A stretch of 64,000 bases of DNA from Parapedobacter deserti (lineage in GTDB: Bacteria; Bacteroidota; Bacteroidia; Sphingobacteriales; Sphingobacteriaceae). The notes below the pieces were generated by a model that had not been told where the DNA came from, did no database searches, and was given only the letters and a program-made list of their open reading frames with translations. Made by a program: the position numbers and the translations under genes. The stretch lies in assembly GCF_042646065.1 (NCBI RefSeq), contig NZ_JBHRTA010000062.1:214097-278096 (forward strand), written 5' to 3'. This document shows positions 54,574 to 62,929 of this stretch, in pieces (positions within the stretch are counted from its first letter, which is position 1; every line of letters begins with the position of its first letter).

Positions 54574-55374
54574 ATGAGAGTACGGACTATTACCGCCTTT
54601 TTCTTCGTAGCCGTAGTACTCGCTTCTATACTGCTAAGCGTTTACCTATTCGCCATATTTTTCATGCTGCTTAGCGTGTACTGCCTAAGCGAGTTTTACC
54701 GGATTATCGCGGACAGCGCGGGTACCCCGCAACGGCTGTTGGGGCTGTCTGCCGGTGCGGCGTTGTTCGGGCTCTACACCGGGTATTGTTTGGGGTGGGT
54801 GCCCTTAAACTACCTAATGTTAATTGTTCCATTAGTGTCAGCCATATTTATAGCTCCCCTATACAAAAAACAGGAAAAGCCGTTTATCGGCATTGCATAC
54901 ACGTTGCTGGGTATTGTCTATGTAATCTTGCCATTTGCCTCTTTTCTTTCCCTAGGCTTTCTGTCCGATGTGTACGACTACCGTATCCCGCTGGGCTTTA
55001 TACTTATCCTTTGGGCCAATGATACGGGTGCCTACCTCGTTGGAAAGCTTTTCGGAAAGCATCGTCTTTTTGAGCGCATTTCGCCCAAGAAAACATGGGA
55101 GGGATTCGTTGGCGGCGTCCTGCTTGCGTTAATCACATCAATGGTTTTGGCGTACTATTTCCCGCAGTTAGCACAATGGCAATGGCTGGTCATGGCGCTG
55201 ATCATCGCTTTATTCGGCACATTCGGGGACCTGGTCGAGTCGATGCTCAAACGCAGCCAACAAGTAAAAGATTCAGGCGCGGTGCTACCGGGGCACGGTG
55301 GTTTGCTCGACCGATTTGACGGATTACTGCTTGCCGGGCCGGCGGTGCTTGCATTTCTGCTAACCGTATTATAA
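54574..55374 (+). CDS. cdsA: Phosphatidate cytidylyltransferase CdsA
   Basis: Makes CDP-diacylglycerol for phospholipid synthesis. 266 residues, about seven hydrophobic segments. The CDP-DG synthase signature is present near the C-terminus: SPKKTWEGFVGG, then GDLVESMLKRSQQVKDSG and LPGHGGLLDRFDGLL. It lies in the CPBP-DUF2007-cdsA-DUF2461 run; its stop overlaps the next start (TAATG). Confidence 0.95.
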   Translation: MRVRTITAFFFVAVVLASILLSVYLFAIFFMLLSVYCLSEFYRIIADSAGTPQRLLGLSAGAALFGLYTGYCLGWVPLNYLMLIVPLVSAIFIAPLYKKQEKPFIGIAYTLLGIVYVILPFASFLSLGFLSDVYDYRIPLGFILILWANDTGAYLVGKLFGKHRLFERISPKKTWEGFVGGVLLALITSMVLAYYFPQLAQWQWLVMALIIALFGTFGDLVESMLKRSQQVKDSGAVLPGHGGLLDRFDGLLLAGPAVLAFLLTVL

Positions 55375-56072
55375 TGAATGACAAAACGTACACACTGATG
55401 TTGACAAACCTATATCCAAGTACATTTAGCTTCCTCGCTGCAATCAAGGAAAACAATAACAGAGAATGGTTCCAGGAAAACCGCGAAGCATACGAGCGTG
55501 CTTGGGAGAACATGAAAGAATTCACGGGAGCAGTTATTAAGGGGCTCGCTGAAACAGACCCATATATCTCCGAAGACATTTCGGTTTCGAAATGCCTGTT
55601 CCGTATATACCGCGACACACGCTTTAGTAAGGATAAAACACCGTATAAAACTTGGTTGGGCGCAGGGATTTCTACCGCTGGCCGCAAATTGAATGGACCG
55701 GAGTATTACCTGCACATCCAACCTGGCGGCAGTTTTGCCGCCGGAGGGTATTGGCGGCCCGAGAAAGAGCATTTGGCGGCCATTAGGCAGGAGATTGATT
55801 ATAACGGGGCCCGTTTACAAAAGCTATTGAACGAACCGGATTTCAAGAAGCATTGCCAGTTGGATATGCAGGACAAATTAAAGCGGCCGCCCGCCGGTTT
55901 TGACGTTGACAATCCGTACATCGAATTGATCAAGCTTAAAAGTTTTACTGCGGTGGTCCCTTTTTCCGATGAAGCGTTGACAAGAGAAGCTGCATTGAAC
56001 ACGGTACTCCAAGCATTCCGGAGCATGCACGGATTCAAGCTGTTTTTGCACGAAGCGCTCGGAGCGGAGTAG
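55374..56072 (+). CDS. DUF2461-family protein
   Basis: 232-residue protein of the DUF2461 family (FLAAIKENNNREWFQENREAY, then FRIYRDTRFSKDKTPYKTWLG). Function unknown. The ATG shares one base with the cdsA stop; an internal ATG at 55398 is an alternative. It ends 2 nt before the converging anmK. Confidence 0.85.
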   Translation: MNDKTYTLMLTNLYPSTFSFLAAIKENNNREWFQENREAYERAWENMKEFTGAVIKGLAETDPYISEDISVSKCLFRIYRDTRFSKDKTPYKTWLGAGISTAGRKLNGPEYYLHIQPGGSFAAGGYWRPEKEHLAAIRQEIDYNGARLQKLLNEPDFKKHCQLDMQDKLKRPPAGFDVDNPYIELIKLKSFTAVVPFSDEALTREAALNTVLQAFRSMHGFKLFLHEALGAE

Positions 56073-56074
56073 TT

Positions 56075-57271
56075 TCAAGCAGGAAAGCTGATTTTGCCCA
56101 TACACACCTTCGGTGCATCCACGATAGACGCCACATTCTCGGCATCCCCGGCTACGGTCTCGTTAGCCAGCAAAGCAAACAAAGCGGCTTCTTTGGCATC
56201 TGGCAGTATACCTAATTCGGCAAACGAAGACACCTGTACATCCGGCAGTCCCTCCTTAATCAAACGCAGAAGCAGCGGATTGTGCAGGCCGCCACCGCTT
56301 ACATACACCCTCGTGCTTCCATAGTGCAGCGCCGTACGCCGGATACCCGACACGATCGCCGAAGCAGAAAATGCACATAACGTCGCCAGCACATCGCCTG
56401 CTGGCAGCATTTCCGTTTCCGACACCCGTTGAGCTGCCGAAAGGTATTGCAGGTTGAATAACTCCGGCCCAGTGGTTTTGGGGAACGGCGACGAAAAAAA
56501 CTCATGGTCAAGCAATGCCATCAGCAACGGCTCGTTAACTGCGCCCGTTGACGCGACAGCGGCGTCGCGATCCATCTCCATACCCATGTGCGCCTGCATG
56601 TATTGATCCATCAACGTATTCCCCGGCCCTACATCCGCGGCGAAACAAAGATTCCCGCCGGCTGTTGCCGGCAGGACCGTGAAGTTGGCGATACCACCAA
56701 TGTTAAGTAACACACGTGTTTCGTACTCATCGGTATACAGCAGGTAATCACCATATGCTGCCAAAGGGGCACCTTCCCCTCCCGCAGCAATATGCTTCTG
56801 CCTGAAATCAGATACCGTAATGATACCCGTGGTTACCGCGACATGGTCGCCATCCCCGATCTGCAAGGTACTATTAGGATAGTCACTACTTCCAGTAAGT
56901 GCCTGTGGCGCGTGAAATACCGTTTGACCGTGGCTGGCGATAAGATCAATCTTTTCGTTGCTGATTCCCCATCCGTGCAACGCTTCATTTATCAGCTGAC
57001 CGTGCACCTGTCCGATCAGTGCATGCAGCCCACACAGCACCTGCTGGTCAATGGACCGCTTGGCGAAGACTTTTCGTATGCGATGGCGAAATGCGTCTGA
57101 ATAAGACTTTGTCATAAACCGGTGGAGTATTAGCCCCGTGCGTCTCCCGCTGCCTGAAATCCGGCAGAGCGCTATGTCCAGCCCATCCATGGACGTACCG
57201 GACATGAGACCGATAATCAACCGGGATTTCTTTCCGGCGATGGTATATAGCTTTTGTACATAGTTGTTCAT
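56075..57271 (-). CDS. anmK: Anhydro-N-acetylmuramic acid kinase AnmK
   Basis: Recycles peptidoglycan by converting anhydroMurNAc to MurNAc-6-phosphate, 398 residues. Signatures are LIIGLMSGTSMDGLDIALCRI near the N-terminus, IASHGQTVFHAP and the DVGPGNTLMDQ ATP/sugar-binding block. The MurQ partner is not in the window. Confidence 0.94.
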   Translation of the reverse strand: MNNYVQKLYTIAGKKSRLIIGLMSGTSMDGLDIALCRISGSGRRTGLILHRFMTKSYSDAFRHRIRKVFAKRSIDQQVLCGLHALIGQVHGQLINEALHGWGISNEKIDLIASHGQTVFHAPQALTGSSDYPNSTLQIGDGDHVAVTTGIITVSDFRQKHIAAGGEGAPLAAYGDYLLYTDEYETRVLLNIGGIANFTVLPATAGGNLCFAADVGPGNTLMDQYMQAHMGMEMDRDAAVASTGAVNEPLLMALLDHEFFSSPFPKTTGPELFNLQYLSAAQRVSETEMLPAGDVLATLCAFSASAIVSGIRRTALHYGSTRVYVSGGGLHNPLLLRLIKEGLPDVQVSSFAELGILPDAKEAALFALLANETVAGDAENVASIVDAPKVCMGKISFPA

Positions 57272-57293
57272 GGAGGGGATAAAGATAAGGTAT

Positions 57294-57324
57294 TTTGCCG
57301 TTTCATCTTATAATTCTATTTTTG
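57294..57324 (+). promoter_or_regulatory. Promoter of gcvH
   Basis: TTTG at 57294-57297, 19 bp spacer, TATTTTTG at 57317-57324: a full match to the Bacteroidota consensus. The leader to the ATG at 57419 is about 90 nt. Confidence 0.7.
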
Positions 57325-57418
57325 CCAAGGATTTAATCCATAGCGTCCACATGCGCCTGCACTTGTCGTCAACTGGTGAGCATGTCGATAGAAACAGTAA
57401 ACAGCAAAACATATTTTA

Positions 57419-57799
57419 ATGACTTTTCCTACAGATTTAAAATACACGAAAGACCATGAGTGGATTCGTGTGGAAGGCGAAGAAGCCGTAATCGGCATCA
57501 CCGATTTTGCACAGCGAGAATTGGGTGATATCGTCTTTGTGGACATCAACACGGTCGGTGAGGAAGTCGCGCAGGACAAAGTATTCGGCACCGTCGAAGC
57601 AGTAAAAACAGTATCAGACCTGTTTATGCCCGTCACCGGCACCATACTTGCCGTCAATGAGAAGATAGATAGTTCACCGGAGTTAGTAAACCAAGACCCT
57701 TATGGCGACGGTTGGCTGGTTCGAGTGAAGCTTAATGATTCGGCAGACGTAGCCGGACTTCTTTCAGCGGAAGCATACCAAGCTCAGGTAGCGGTATAA
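57419..57799 (+). CDS. gcvH: Glycine cleavage system H protein
   Basis: Lipoyl carrier of the glycine cleavage system, 126 residues. The lipoylated Lys63 lies in GTVEAVKTVSDLFMP. It works with GcvP, encoded about 17 kb away in this window. VanZ follows in the same direction. Confidence 0.96.
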   Translation: MTFPTDLKYTKDHEWIRVEGEEAVIGITDFAQRELGDIVFVDINTVGEEVAQDKVFGTVEAVKTVSDLFMPVTGTILAVNEKIDSSPELVNQDPYGDGWLVRVKLNDSADVAGLLSAEAYQAQVAV

Positions 57800-57847
57800 A
57801 CACAACCTGGTTGGTAGCAGCTCCATGTCGGGGCAGAAGGGCGTAAT

Positions 57848-58228
57848 ATGAAGCATTATATTTGGGCTGCACTATGGGCGGTTGTCGTATTGGTGTTATG
57901 CAGCATTCCGTCGGAAAACACGGCTAGCGTCCCCAAATTTCCTGGAATCGACAAACTTGTGCATACGGGCTTTTTCTTTGTATTCACCGTTTTAGTGTAT
58001 TATGGGGCGATCAGGAAGTCCGGCACGTCGAAACCATCGTTCATTTTGTCATGTAAGGTTGTGCTGATATCTTTTTTGTTCGCGTTGTTTACCGAATATC
58101 TGCAGTGGAAGATATTCACGTACCGTTCGGCTGAGGTTTGGGATCTGTTTGCGGACGCAGTCGGCACCGGCATGGGAGTATTTGCTTACCTCTTGTTTCA
58201 CCGTTCATATGAGAAAGTCGATGGGTGA
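57848..58228 (+). CDS. VanZ-family membrane protein
   Basis: 126-residue protein with about four hydrophobic segments and the VanZ-type pattern (CSIPSENTASVPKFPGIDKLVHTGFFF, then EYLQWKIFTYRSAEVWDLFADAVGTGMG). VanZ-like proteins are widespread and mostly uncharacterised. It lies 48 nt behind gcvH and is probably cotranscribed. Confidence 0.85.
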   Translation: MKHYIWAALWAVVVLVLCSIPSENTASVPKFPGIDKLVHTGFFFVFTVLVYYGAIRKSGTSKPSFILSCKVVLISFLFALFTEYLQWKIFTYRSAEVWDLFADAVGTGMGVFAYLLFHRSYEKVDG

Positions 58229-58496
58229 CAATCCGGCGAAAACGACGACTTGCCTCCGGTTTATCCAGCATTGTGTCGGCATTGTGTTTGTGATATTGCT
58301 TTCCTCATGCGGACTTTTCCGCGGCGGATGTAAATGCCCGCCCGTCCACCGGCAATCGTCGGTCCAGGACTACGTGGCTGCCTCACAGCGCTTTGGCAAT
58401 GGTGACGGCGCTCACCTTGGCCGCCCCTGCGTCCAGCAGCACGCTGGCACAAGCTTCGATGGTAGCCCCGGTAGTCAGCACATCATCCGCCAATAG
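58221..58496 (+). CDS. Putative small lipoprotein
   Basis: Frame starting at the ATG 58221, which overlaps the VanZ stop by 8 bp; a further ATG lies at 58209. The N-terminus is a plausible lipoprotein signal ending in LSSCG, followed by FRGGCKCPPV. The frame runs 114 bp into the 3' end of comF on the other strand, so its tail is doubtful. Short Cys-rich lipoproteins of this kind occur in the phylum, but I cannot name a family. Confidence 0.35.
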   Translation: MGDNPAKTTTCLRFIQHCVGIVFVILLSSCGLFRGGCKCPPVHRQSSVQDYVAASQRFGNGDGAHLGRPCVQQHAGTSFDGSPGSQHIIRQ

Positions 58497-59078
58497 CACG
58501 TGTTTTCCGCCAATAATCTCAGGATCACGTATTTCGAAGGCTTCGAGCATATTCTCATGCCGCGCATAGCGGTTTACCTGCGTTTGGCTTCTGGTAGCCT
58601 TAACGCGCGCCAAGCAGAGCGCCGCAACAGGTATTTGCATAGCTCGGCACAGCCCTTCCGCAAATAACGCACTTTGGTTGTATCCTCGTTTGCGGAGCTT
58701 TGCAGGATGTAAGGGTACCGGAACGATCACATCCGCGCGGTTAAACGGAGGCGACTCCTTGAGCAGCTCGCCGTACCGTTCGCCGAGTATCAATCCTAAT
58801 TCGGGCCGGCTCTTGTATTTGAAGTGGTAAATGATCTGCTGTACACGCGACGCCTCTTTAAAGTACAGGTAGGAAGCAGCCGCCTCAAGCTTAACCCTGC
58901 CCCAAAATTGCCTCGCACTCGCGTTTTCCGAATCGAGATGCGCGTATGTATAAGGCAGATGGAACCAACAAGCCGTGCAAATCAGCTGTTCGCCATACGC
59001 AAGCGGCACGTCACAGCCTGCGCACGTTTGCGGAAAAAACAAGGATACGAGGTCATTGAGGTACTGTTTGACCATCAT
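58383..59078 (-). CDS. ComF-family phosphoribosyltransferase-like protein
   Basis: Competence-type ComF/GntX family, 231 residues. An N-terminal zinc-ribbon-like part (PQTCAGCDVPLAYGEQLICTAC) comes before a phosphoribosyltransferase domain with the PRPP motif VLLADDVLTTGATIEA. A role in DNA uptake is known for some members only. Two ATGs (59078, 59075) are possible; an upstream TTG is unlikely. Just 6 nt separate it from rlmN, which precedes it on the same strand. Confidence 0.88.
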   Translation of the reverse strand: MMVKQYLNDLVSLFFPQTCAGCDVPLAYGEQLICTACWFHLPYTYAHLDSENASARQFWGRVKLEAAASYLYFKEASRVQQIIYHFKYKSRPELGLILGERYGELLKESPPFNRADVIVPVPLHPAKLRKRGYNQSALFAEGLCRAMQIPVAALCLARVKATRSQTQVNRYARHENMLEAFEIRDPEIIGGKHVLLADDVLTTGATIEACASVLLDAGAAKVSAVTIAKAL

Positions 59079-59084
59079 AAGCAA

Positions 59085-60149
59085 TCAGACTACCGGGCTT
59101 GACTTTTCTTTTATCGCTAATTGCCCACAGGCGGCATCGATATCCTTGCCGCGGCTTCTTCGGATATTGGTAATTATTCCTTTCTGCCGAAGAAAATCGG
59201 CGAACCGGTCAATCTTATCTTCAGCGGCATTTTCGAAATCTGCAAACGCAATCGGATTATACTCGATGATATTCACTTTGCAGGGCAGGTGCTTGCAGAA
59301 TGCTACGAGTTCGCGTGCATCTGACAGGTCGTCGTTAAATCCATCAAACACGATATACTCGTAGGTTACCGGATTTTTAGTCTTCGCGTAATAATACTTC
59401 AAGGCTTCAGCAAGTGCCTTTAGCGAATTTTGCTCATTTATTGGCATGATTTCGTCACGCTTATGGTCAGTGGCCGCATGCAATGACAAAGCCAGGTTGA
59501 AGCGCACCTGATCGTCGCCGAGCTTTTTGATCATCTTTGCTATGCCTGCCGTAGATACGGTGATGCGCTTTGCAGCCATATTAAGACCATCGGGCGCCGT
59601 TATGCGTTCTATCGATGCGAGTACGTTCGCATAATTGAGCAACGGCTCACCCATGCCCATATACACGATGTTGGTAAGTGGCTGCTCATAATACGCTTGT
59701 GCTTGCTTGCTGATCAGTGCAACCTGATCGTAGATTTCGTCCGCATAGAGGTTACGTTTGCGGTCCATATAGCCCGTGGCGCAAAACTTGCAGGTAAGGC
59801 TGCACCCTACCTGAGAGCTCACGCAGGCCGTCATTCGGTCCGGCGCTGGGATCAATACCCCTTCGATGATGTTTCCGTCGTGTAGAACGAAACTGCTTTT
59901 AATCGTATTATCAGCACTACGCTGCGCCTGCCGCACGCCGACTGCATGGATGACAAACGCCTGCTTCAGCTTCTCGCGCAATGATTTGCTCAGGTTGCTC
60001 ATGTCATCGAAATCCGTACAGGATTTCTGCCAAAGCCATTCATAGACCTGTTTGGCACGAAACGGCTGTTCGCCCATTGCCACCAAACGGTCGCGAAGCT
60101 GGTCAAGCGTCAGCCTTCGGATATCCAATTTTGACTCAACTGCAACCAC
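59085..60149 (-). CDS. rlmN: Dual-specificity rRNA/tRNA adenine-C2 methyltransferase RlmN
   Basis: Radical-SAM enzyme that methylates A2503 of 23S rRNA and A37 of some tRNAs, 354 residues. The 4Fe-4S motif is CSLTCKFC, in the block SSQVGCSLTCKFCATG. Other family parts are MGMGEPLLNY and a C-terminal Cys in DAACGQL. The GTG at 60149 is chosen: it lies 4 nt after a TATCTTTG element, and residues further upstream do not resemble the family. Confidence 0.92.
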   Translation of the reverse strand: MVAVESKLDIRRLTLDQLRDRLVAMGEQPFRAKQVYEWLWQKSCTDFDDMSNLSKSLREKLKQAFVIHAVGVRQAQRSADNTIKSSFVLHDGNIIEGVLIPAPDRMTACVSSQVGCSLTCKFCATGYMDRKRNLYADEIYDQVALISKQAQAYYEQPLTNIVYMGMGEPLLNYANVLASIERITAPDGLNMAAKRITVSTAGIAKMIKKLGDDQVRFNLALSLHAATDHKRDEIMPINEQNSLKALAEALKYYYAKTKNPVTYEYIVFDGFNDDLSDARELVAFCKHLPCKVNIIEYNPIAFADFENAAEDKIDRFADFLRQKGIITNIRRSRGKDIDAACGQLAIKEKSSPVV

Positions 60150-60153
60150 GGCA

Positions 60154-60161
60154 CAAAGATA
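60154..60161 (-). promoter_or_regulatory. -7 element, near-leaderless, for rlmN
   Basis: Minus-strand TATCTTTG, 4 nt before the GTG at 60149. It decides the start. Confidence 0.55.
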
Positions 60162-60371
60162 CAGCTTTTTTACACGTATTTTTACCGTTCGTTTGGTTAA
60201 ACACCAAAAATAATACATCTTTGCTGTTGTGTTCTTCAAATTAAACCTAGCCTAATGACGCTATATCTGCCTGGCTGTACCGATAGCATATTCATGAGGC
60301 TTGGCGCTCACGGGTAGTGCCATCGTTTAAATTGATAACGAGCCTAATATGAAACCAATATCAATACAAAT

Positions 60372-61547
60372 ATGAACGCTTTTTTTTCAGCGGACTACGT
60401 ATTACCGGTCTCCGGCGATGCTGTCAAGAATGGGGTTGTTGAGATAATGGATAATGGTACCGTCGTTGACATATACGCTCCGGACAATCCGAAACTTTCC
60501 GGCCAAGCCATCGAAACGCACAAGGGAATTATCACACCTGGTTTTGTAAATGCGCACTGTCACCTTGAGCTGTCCCACATGAAAGGAGTTATTCCCAAGA
60601 ACACAGGACTGGCGCCTTTCCTGCAGCAAGTCATTGCCTTCCGGGCTGGCGATGAGCAAAAAATCAAACAAGCAATGCAAGCGGCAGACAAGCAAATGCA
60701 CGAAAATGGCATTGTAGCAGTAGGAGACCACGCCAATACTGCGATTTCAGCGGCGGTGAAAGCGGAAAGCAACATCCACTACCATACGTTTGTAGAAGTG
60801 CTGGGGTTTGAGCCGCAACTGGCGGACCAGAAGTTTGCGGAAGCAACCGCCGTCGCCGGGCAGTTTGGCGACATCAGCACATCTCTTACAGCCCACGCAC
60901 CTTATTCGGTATCCAAAGAATTATTTAAGCTACTAAACGAAGAAGCCCTCAGGCAACAGAAGCCGCTGAGTATACACAATCAAGAAAGCGAAGAAGAAAA
61001 CAAGCTGTTCCGTTATAAAAGCGGTCAGTTCCTAAACTTCTACCGGACGCTGGGCAAAGACATTACCGATTTCAAGGCCCAAGCGAGAAACTCTTTGCAG
61101 ACATTTTTAGCGTACTTATCTCCTTCAACACCTGTACTATCAGTACATAATACGTATACCTCTCCTAAGGATATTTTCTTCGTGGAACGCCAGGGACGGG
61201 ATGTCACTTGGTGCTTTTGCCCCAACGCCAATCTTTACATCGAGGGTACCCTACCAAGAATCCCGAATTTCATTCACTATCCGCAAAAAATTACCATCGG
61301 AACAGACAGTTTAGCTTCCAACGACCGGCTGTGCATCCTGTCCGAGCTTAAAACCATCCATGAGCACTTCCCTGATCTTCAGCTTACAGAAACTATTAAG
61401 TGGGCCACGATAAACGGTGCGCAGGTTCTGGGCATAGCCGACCATTACGGAACCTTGGAAAGCGGCAAAGCCCCGGGGCTCAACCTACTAACGAACACCA
61501 ACGGGTTAGCCATCACTCCTGAAACTACTGTCGTTCGGCTAGTTTAG
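60372..61547 (+). CDS. Amidohydrolase, possible aminodeoxyfutalosine deaminase
   Basis: Metal-dependent amidohydrolase-superfamily enzyme of 391 residues. Metal ligands are seen in NAHCHLEL (His62, His64), SIHNQESEEENK and IGTDSLASND (Asp312). Pattern and length fit the ATZ/TRZ-like group that includes 6-amino-6-deoxyfutalosine deaminase (MqnX). Because mqnB is in the same window, deamination of aminofutalosine is a reasonable guess, but another deaminase of this group remains possible. The ATG at 60372 is clear. Confidence 0.75.
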   Translation: MNAFFSADYVLPVSGDAVKNGVVEIMDNGTVVDIYAPDNPKLSGQAIETHKGIITPGFVNAHCHLELSHMKGVIPKNTGLAPFLQQVIAFRAGDEQKIKQAMQAADKQMHENGIVAVGDHANTAISAAVKAESNIHYHTFVEVLGFEPQLADQKFAEATAVAGQFGDISTSLTAHAPYSVSKELFKLLNEEALRQQKPLSIHNQESEEENKLFRYKSGQFLNFYRTLGKDITDFKAQARNSLQTFLAYLSPSTPVLSVHNTYTSPKDIFFVERQGRDVTWCFCPNANLYIEGTLPRIPNFIHYPQKITIGTDSLASNDRLCILSELKTIHEHFPDLQLTETIKWATINGAQVLGIADHYGTLESGKAPGLNLLTNTNGLAITPETTVVRLV

Positions 61548-61555
61548 TATATTTG
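61548..61555 (+). promoter_or_regulatory. -7-like element just before the Nudix gene
   Basis: TATATTTG, exact TAnnTTTG, 3 nt before the ATG at 61559. It starts at the first base after the upstream stop codon (TAG 61545-61547), so the Nudix mRNA would be leaderless if this element is used. Confidence 0.35.
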
Positions 61556-61558
61556 TCC

Positions 61559-61966
61559 ATGCCGCATTATCATGTTGTAGCTGCGATCATTCAGCACCGA
61601 GGGAAAATATTGTGTGCGCAGAAAGGCGCCGGCAAATACAGCTACATTGACTACAAATATGAATTTCCCGGAGGCAAGGTAGAAACAGGAGAACCGCTTG
61701 AAGCTGCCTTACGTCGCGAAGTATTAGAGGAAATTCATCTGAATATCCATGTGGACGAATTGTATCATACCGTATTCCACAAATATCCTGATTTCAGCAT
61801 TACTATGGCGGCATACTTGTGTACCACTTCAGATGTCGGATCGCTCTTGCTTGAAGAGCATATCCAATGCCAATGGTTATCTCCGGCCGAGCTTCCTCAG
61901 CTCAACTGGGCGGCGGCAGACCTGCCTATTGCAGAAAAATTAGCTGCAGCAGCTAAAAACGTTTAG
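61559..61966 (+). CDS. Nudix hydrolase, MutT-like (deoxy)nucleoside triphosphate pyrophosphohydrolase
   Basis: 135-residue Nudix protein with the full box GGKVETGEPLEAALRREVLEE (near residues 37-57). The start and size resemble the MutT/CTP-pyrophosphohydrolase group that cleans oxidised or unusual nucleotides. It lies 11 nt after the amidohydrolase gene and overlaps the converging PAP2-like gene by 4 bp. Confidence 0.9.
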   Translation: MPHYHVVAAIIQHRGKILCAQKGAGKYSYIDYKYEFPGGKVETGEPLEAALRREVLEEIHLNIHVDELYHTVFHKYPDFSITMAAYLCTTSDVGSLLLEEHIQCQWLSPAELPQLNWAAADLPIAEKLAAAAKNV

Positions 61967-62535
61967 TTCAACACCCAAAACGCGACCCCTAAAGCCGTAC
62001 CCAGCATCACGCCTGCTATAACCTCTTTCCATACATGGCGTTTAAGGTGTATCCTCGACCACGCCAGCAGCGGTGCAACCAGCAAAAAAAGTACGCCAGC
62101 AATCCAATTGAAATAGAAAATCAAGAAACCGAGAAAGACGTGGAACGCCAAATGCATCGACGCTTTTATACGCCTGTTTACCGCCTGTGCGGCCACCAAC
62201 AGCATCAACGCGCACGTCGTCGCCAAGCGGAGTGTCCTATCCTGGTTAGTGAGCCAAATAATGATGGTCACCGCCGCCAGGAGCAACGTCGTAGCGATAA
62301 ACCATTTTTGCCGCTGCACCCGGTCGGAGACATCGAGATTGGTGTAGGTACCCTTCTTCACCCCACGGATTGTCTTTATTCCGATCGGTATAAATATACC
62401 CCCGATAATCAAAAGCGAGAGGTAGGTCGCCTGCAATACCGATTCGATGCTGAAAAGCAAAAAAATAACAAAAACCGGAACGGTTAGAAACGGATGGCCG
62501 AGCGTGGAAATTAATTTAGCGAGTGTCGTCTTCAA
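61963..62535 (-). CDS. PAP2-like membrane protein with incomplete phosphatase motifs
   Basis: 190-residue protein with about five membrane segments. The third PAP2 motif is visible as SRIHLKRHVWKE (SRx5H with Glu instead of the usual Asp three residues on). The second motif PSGH is replaced by ASMH, and the first (KxxxxxxRP) is not present in its usual form. It may be a divergent lipid phosphatase or a non-catalytic relative. The start is a TTG at 62535; no ATG is available near. Confidence 0.65.
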   Translation of the reverse strand: MKTTLAKLISTLGHPFLTVPVFVIFLLFSIESVLQATYLSLLIIGGIFIPIGIKTIRGVKKGTYTNLDVSDRVQRQKWFIATTLLLAAVTIIIWLTNQDRTLRLATTCALMLLVAAQAVNRRIKASMHLAFHVFLGFLIFYFNWIAGVLFLLVAPLLAWSRIHLKRHVWKEVIAGVMLGTALGVAFWVLN

Positions 62536-62929
62536 GTGTATACCATGTGGATAATAGATACCGGAATTGACTAAAGGCCTATGCTCGTAGCAGTAACATC
62601 GGCATCACCGCACGAAGGTAACCAAACTTTTGCAAGTAGGCAATGCGAAGTTGTGGTGAGCAGTTAGAACCGTTTGACCACCGAATTAAATGTTTAAACA
62701 AAAAATAAAAATTTAGGGCCTTGTTTATTGAGATTGTTAGTAAAACTTTGCATCTTTATGCGCTCATCTACCATTTACTTTATGAAGCATATAATATCTA
62801 CATAACCGTTCAAGCGACGTATCGGCAGTTGCCGTGTCGTTACACTACATCAACATCATACCGGTTTGGAGCGAAGGGCCAGCAAATATGCATTTGGGCG
62901 CGCTCCAAAGAATGTAATCAGGGTTGCCT
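62536..62929. other. Intergenic region before the repeat protein
   Basis: About 390 bases, AT-rich in the middle (62680-62830). A CTTTG near 62745 could belong to a promoter, but it is not an exact TAnnTTTG. No gene, repeat or RNA was recognised. A long 5' leader for the repeat-protein gene at 62930 is possible. Confidence 0.4.
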
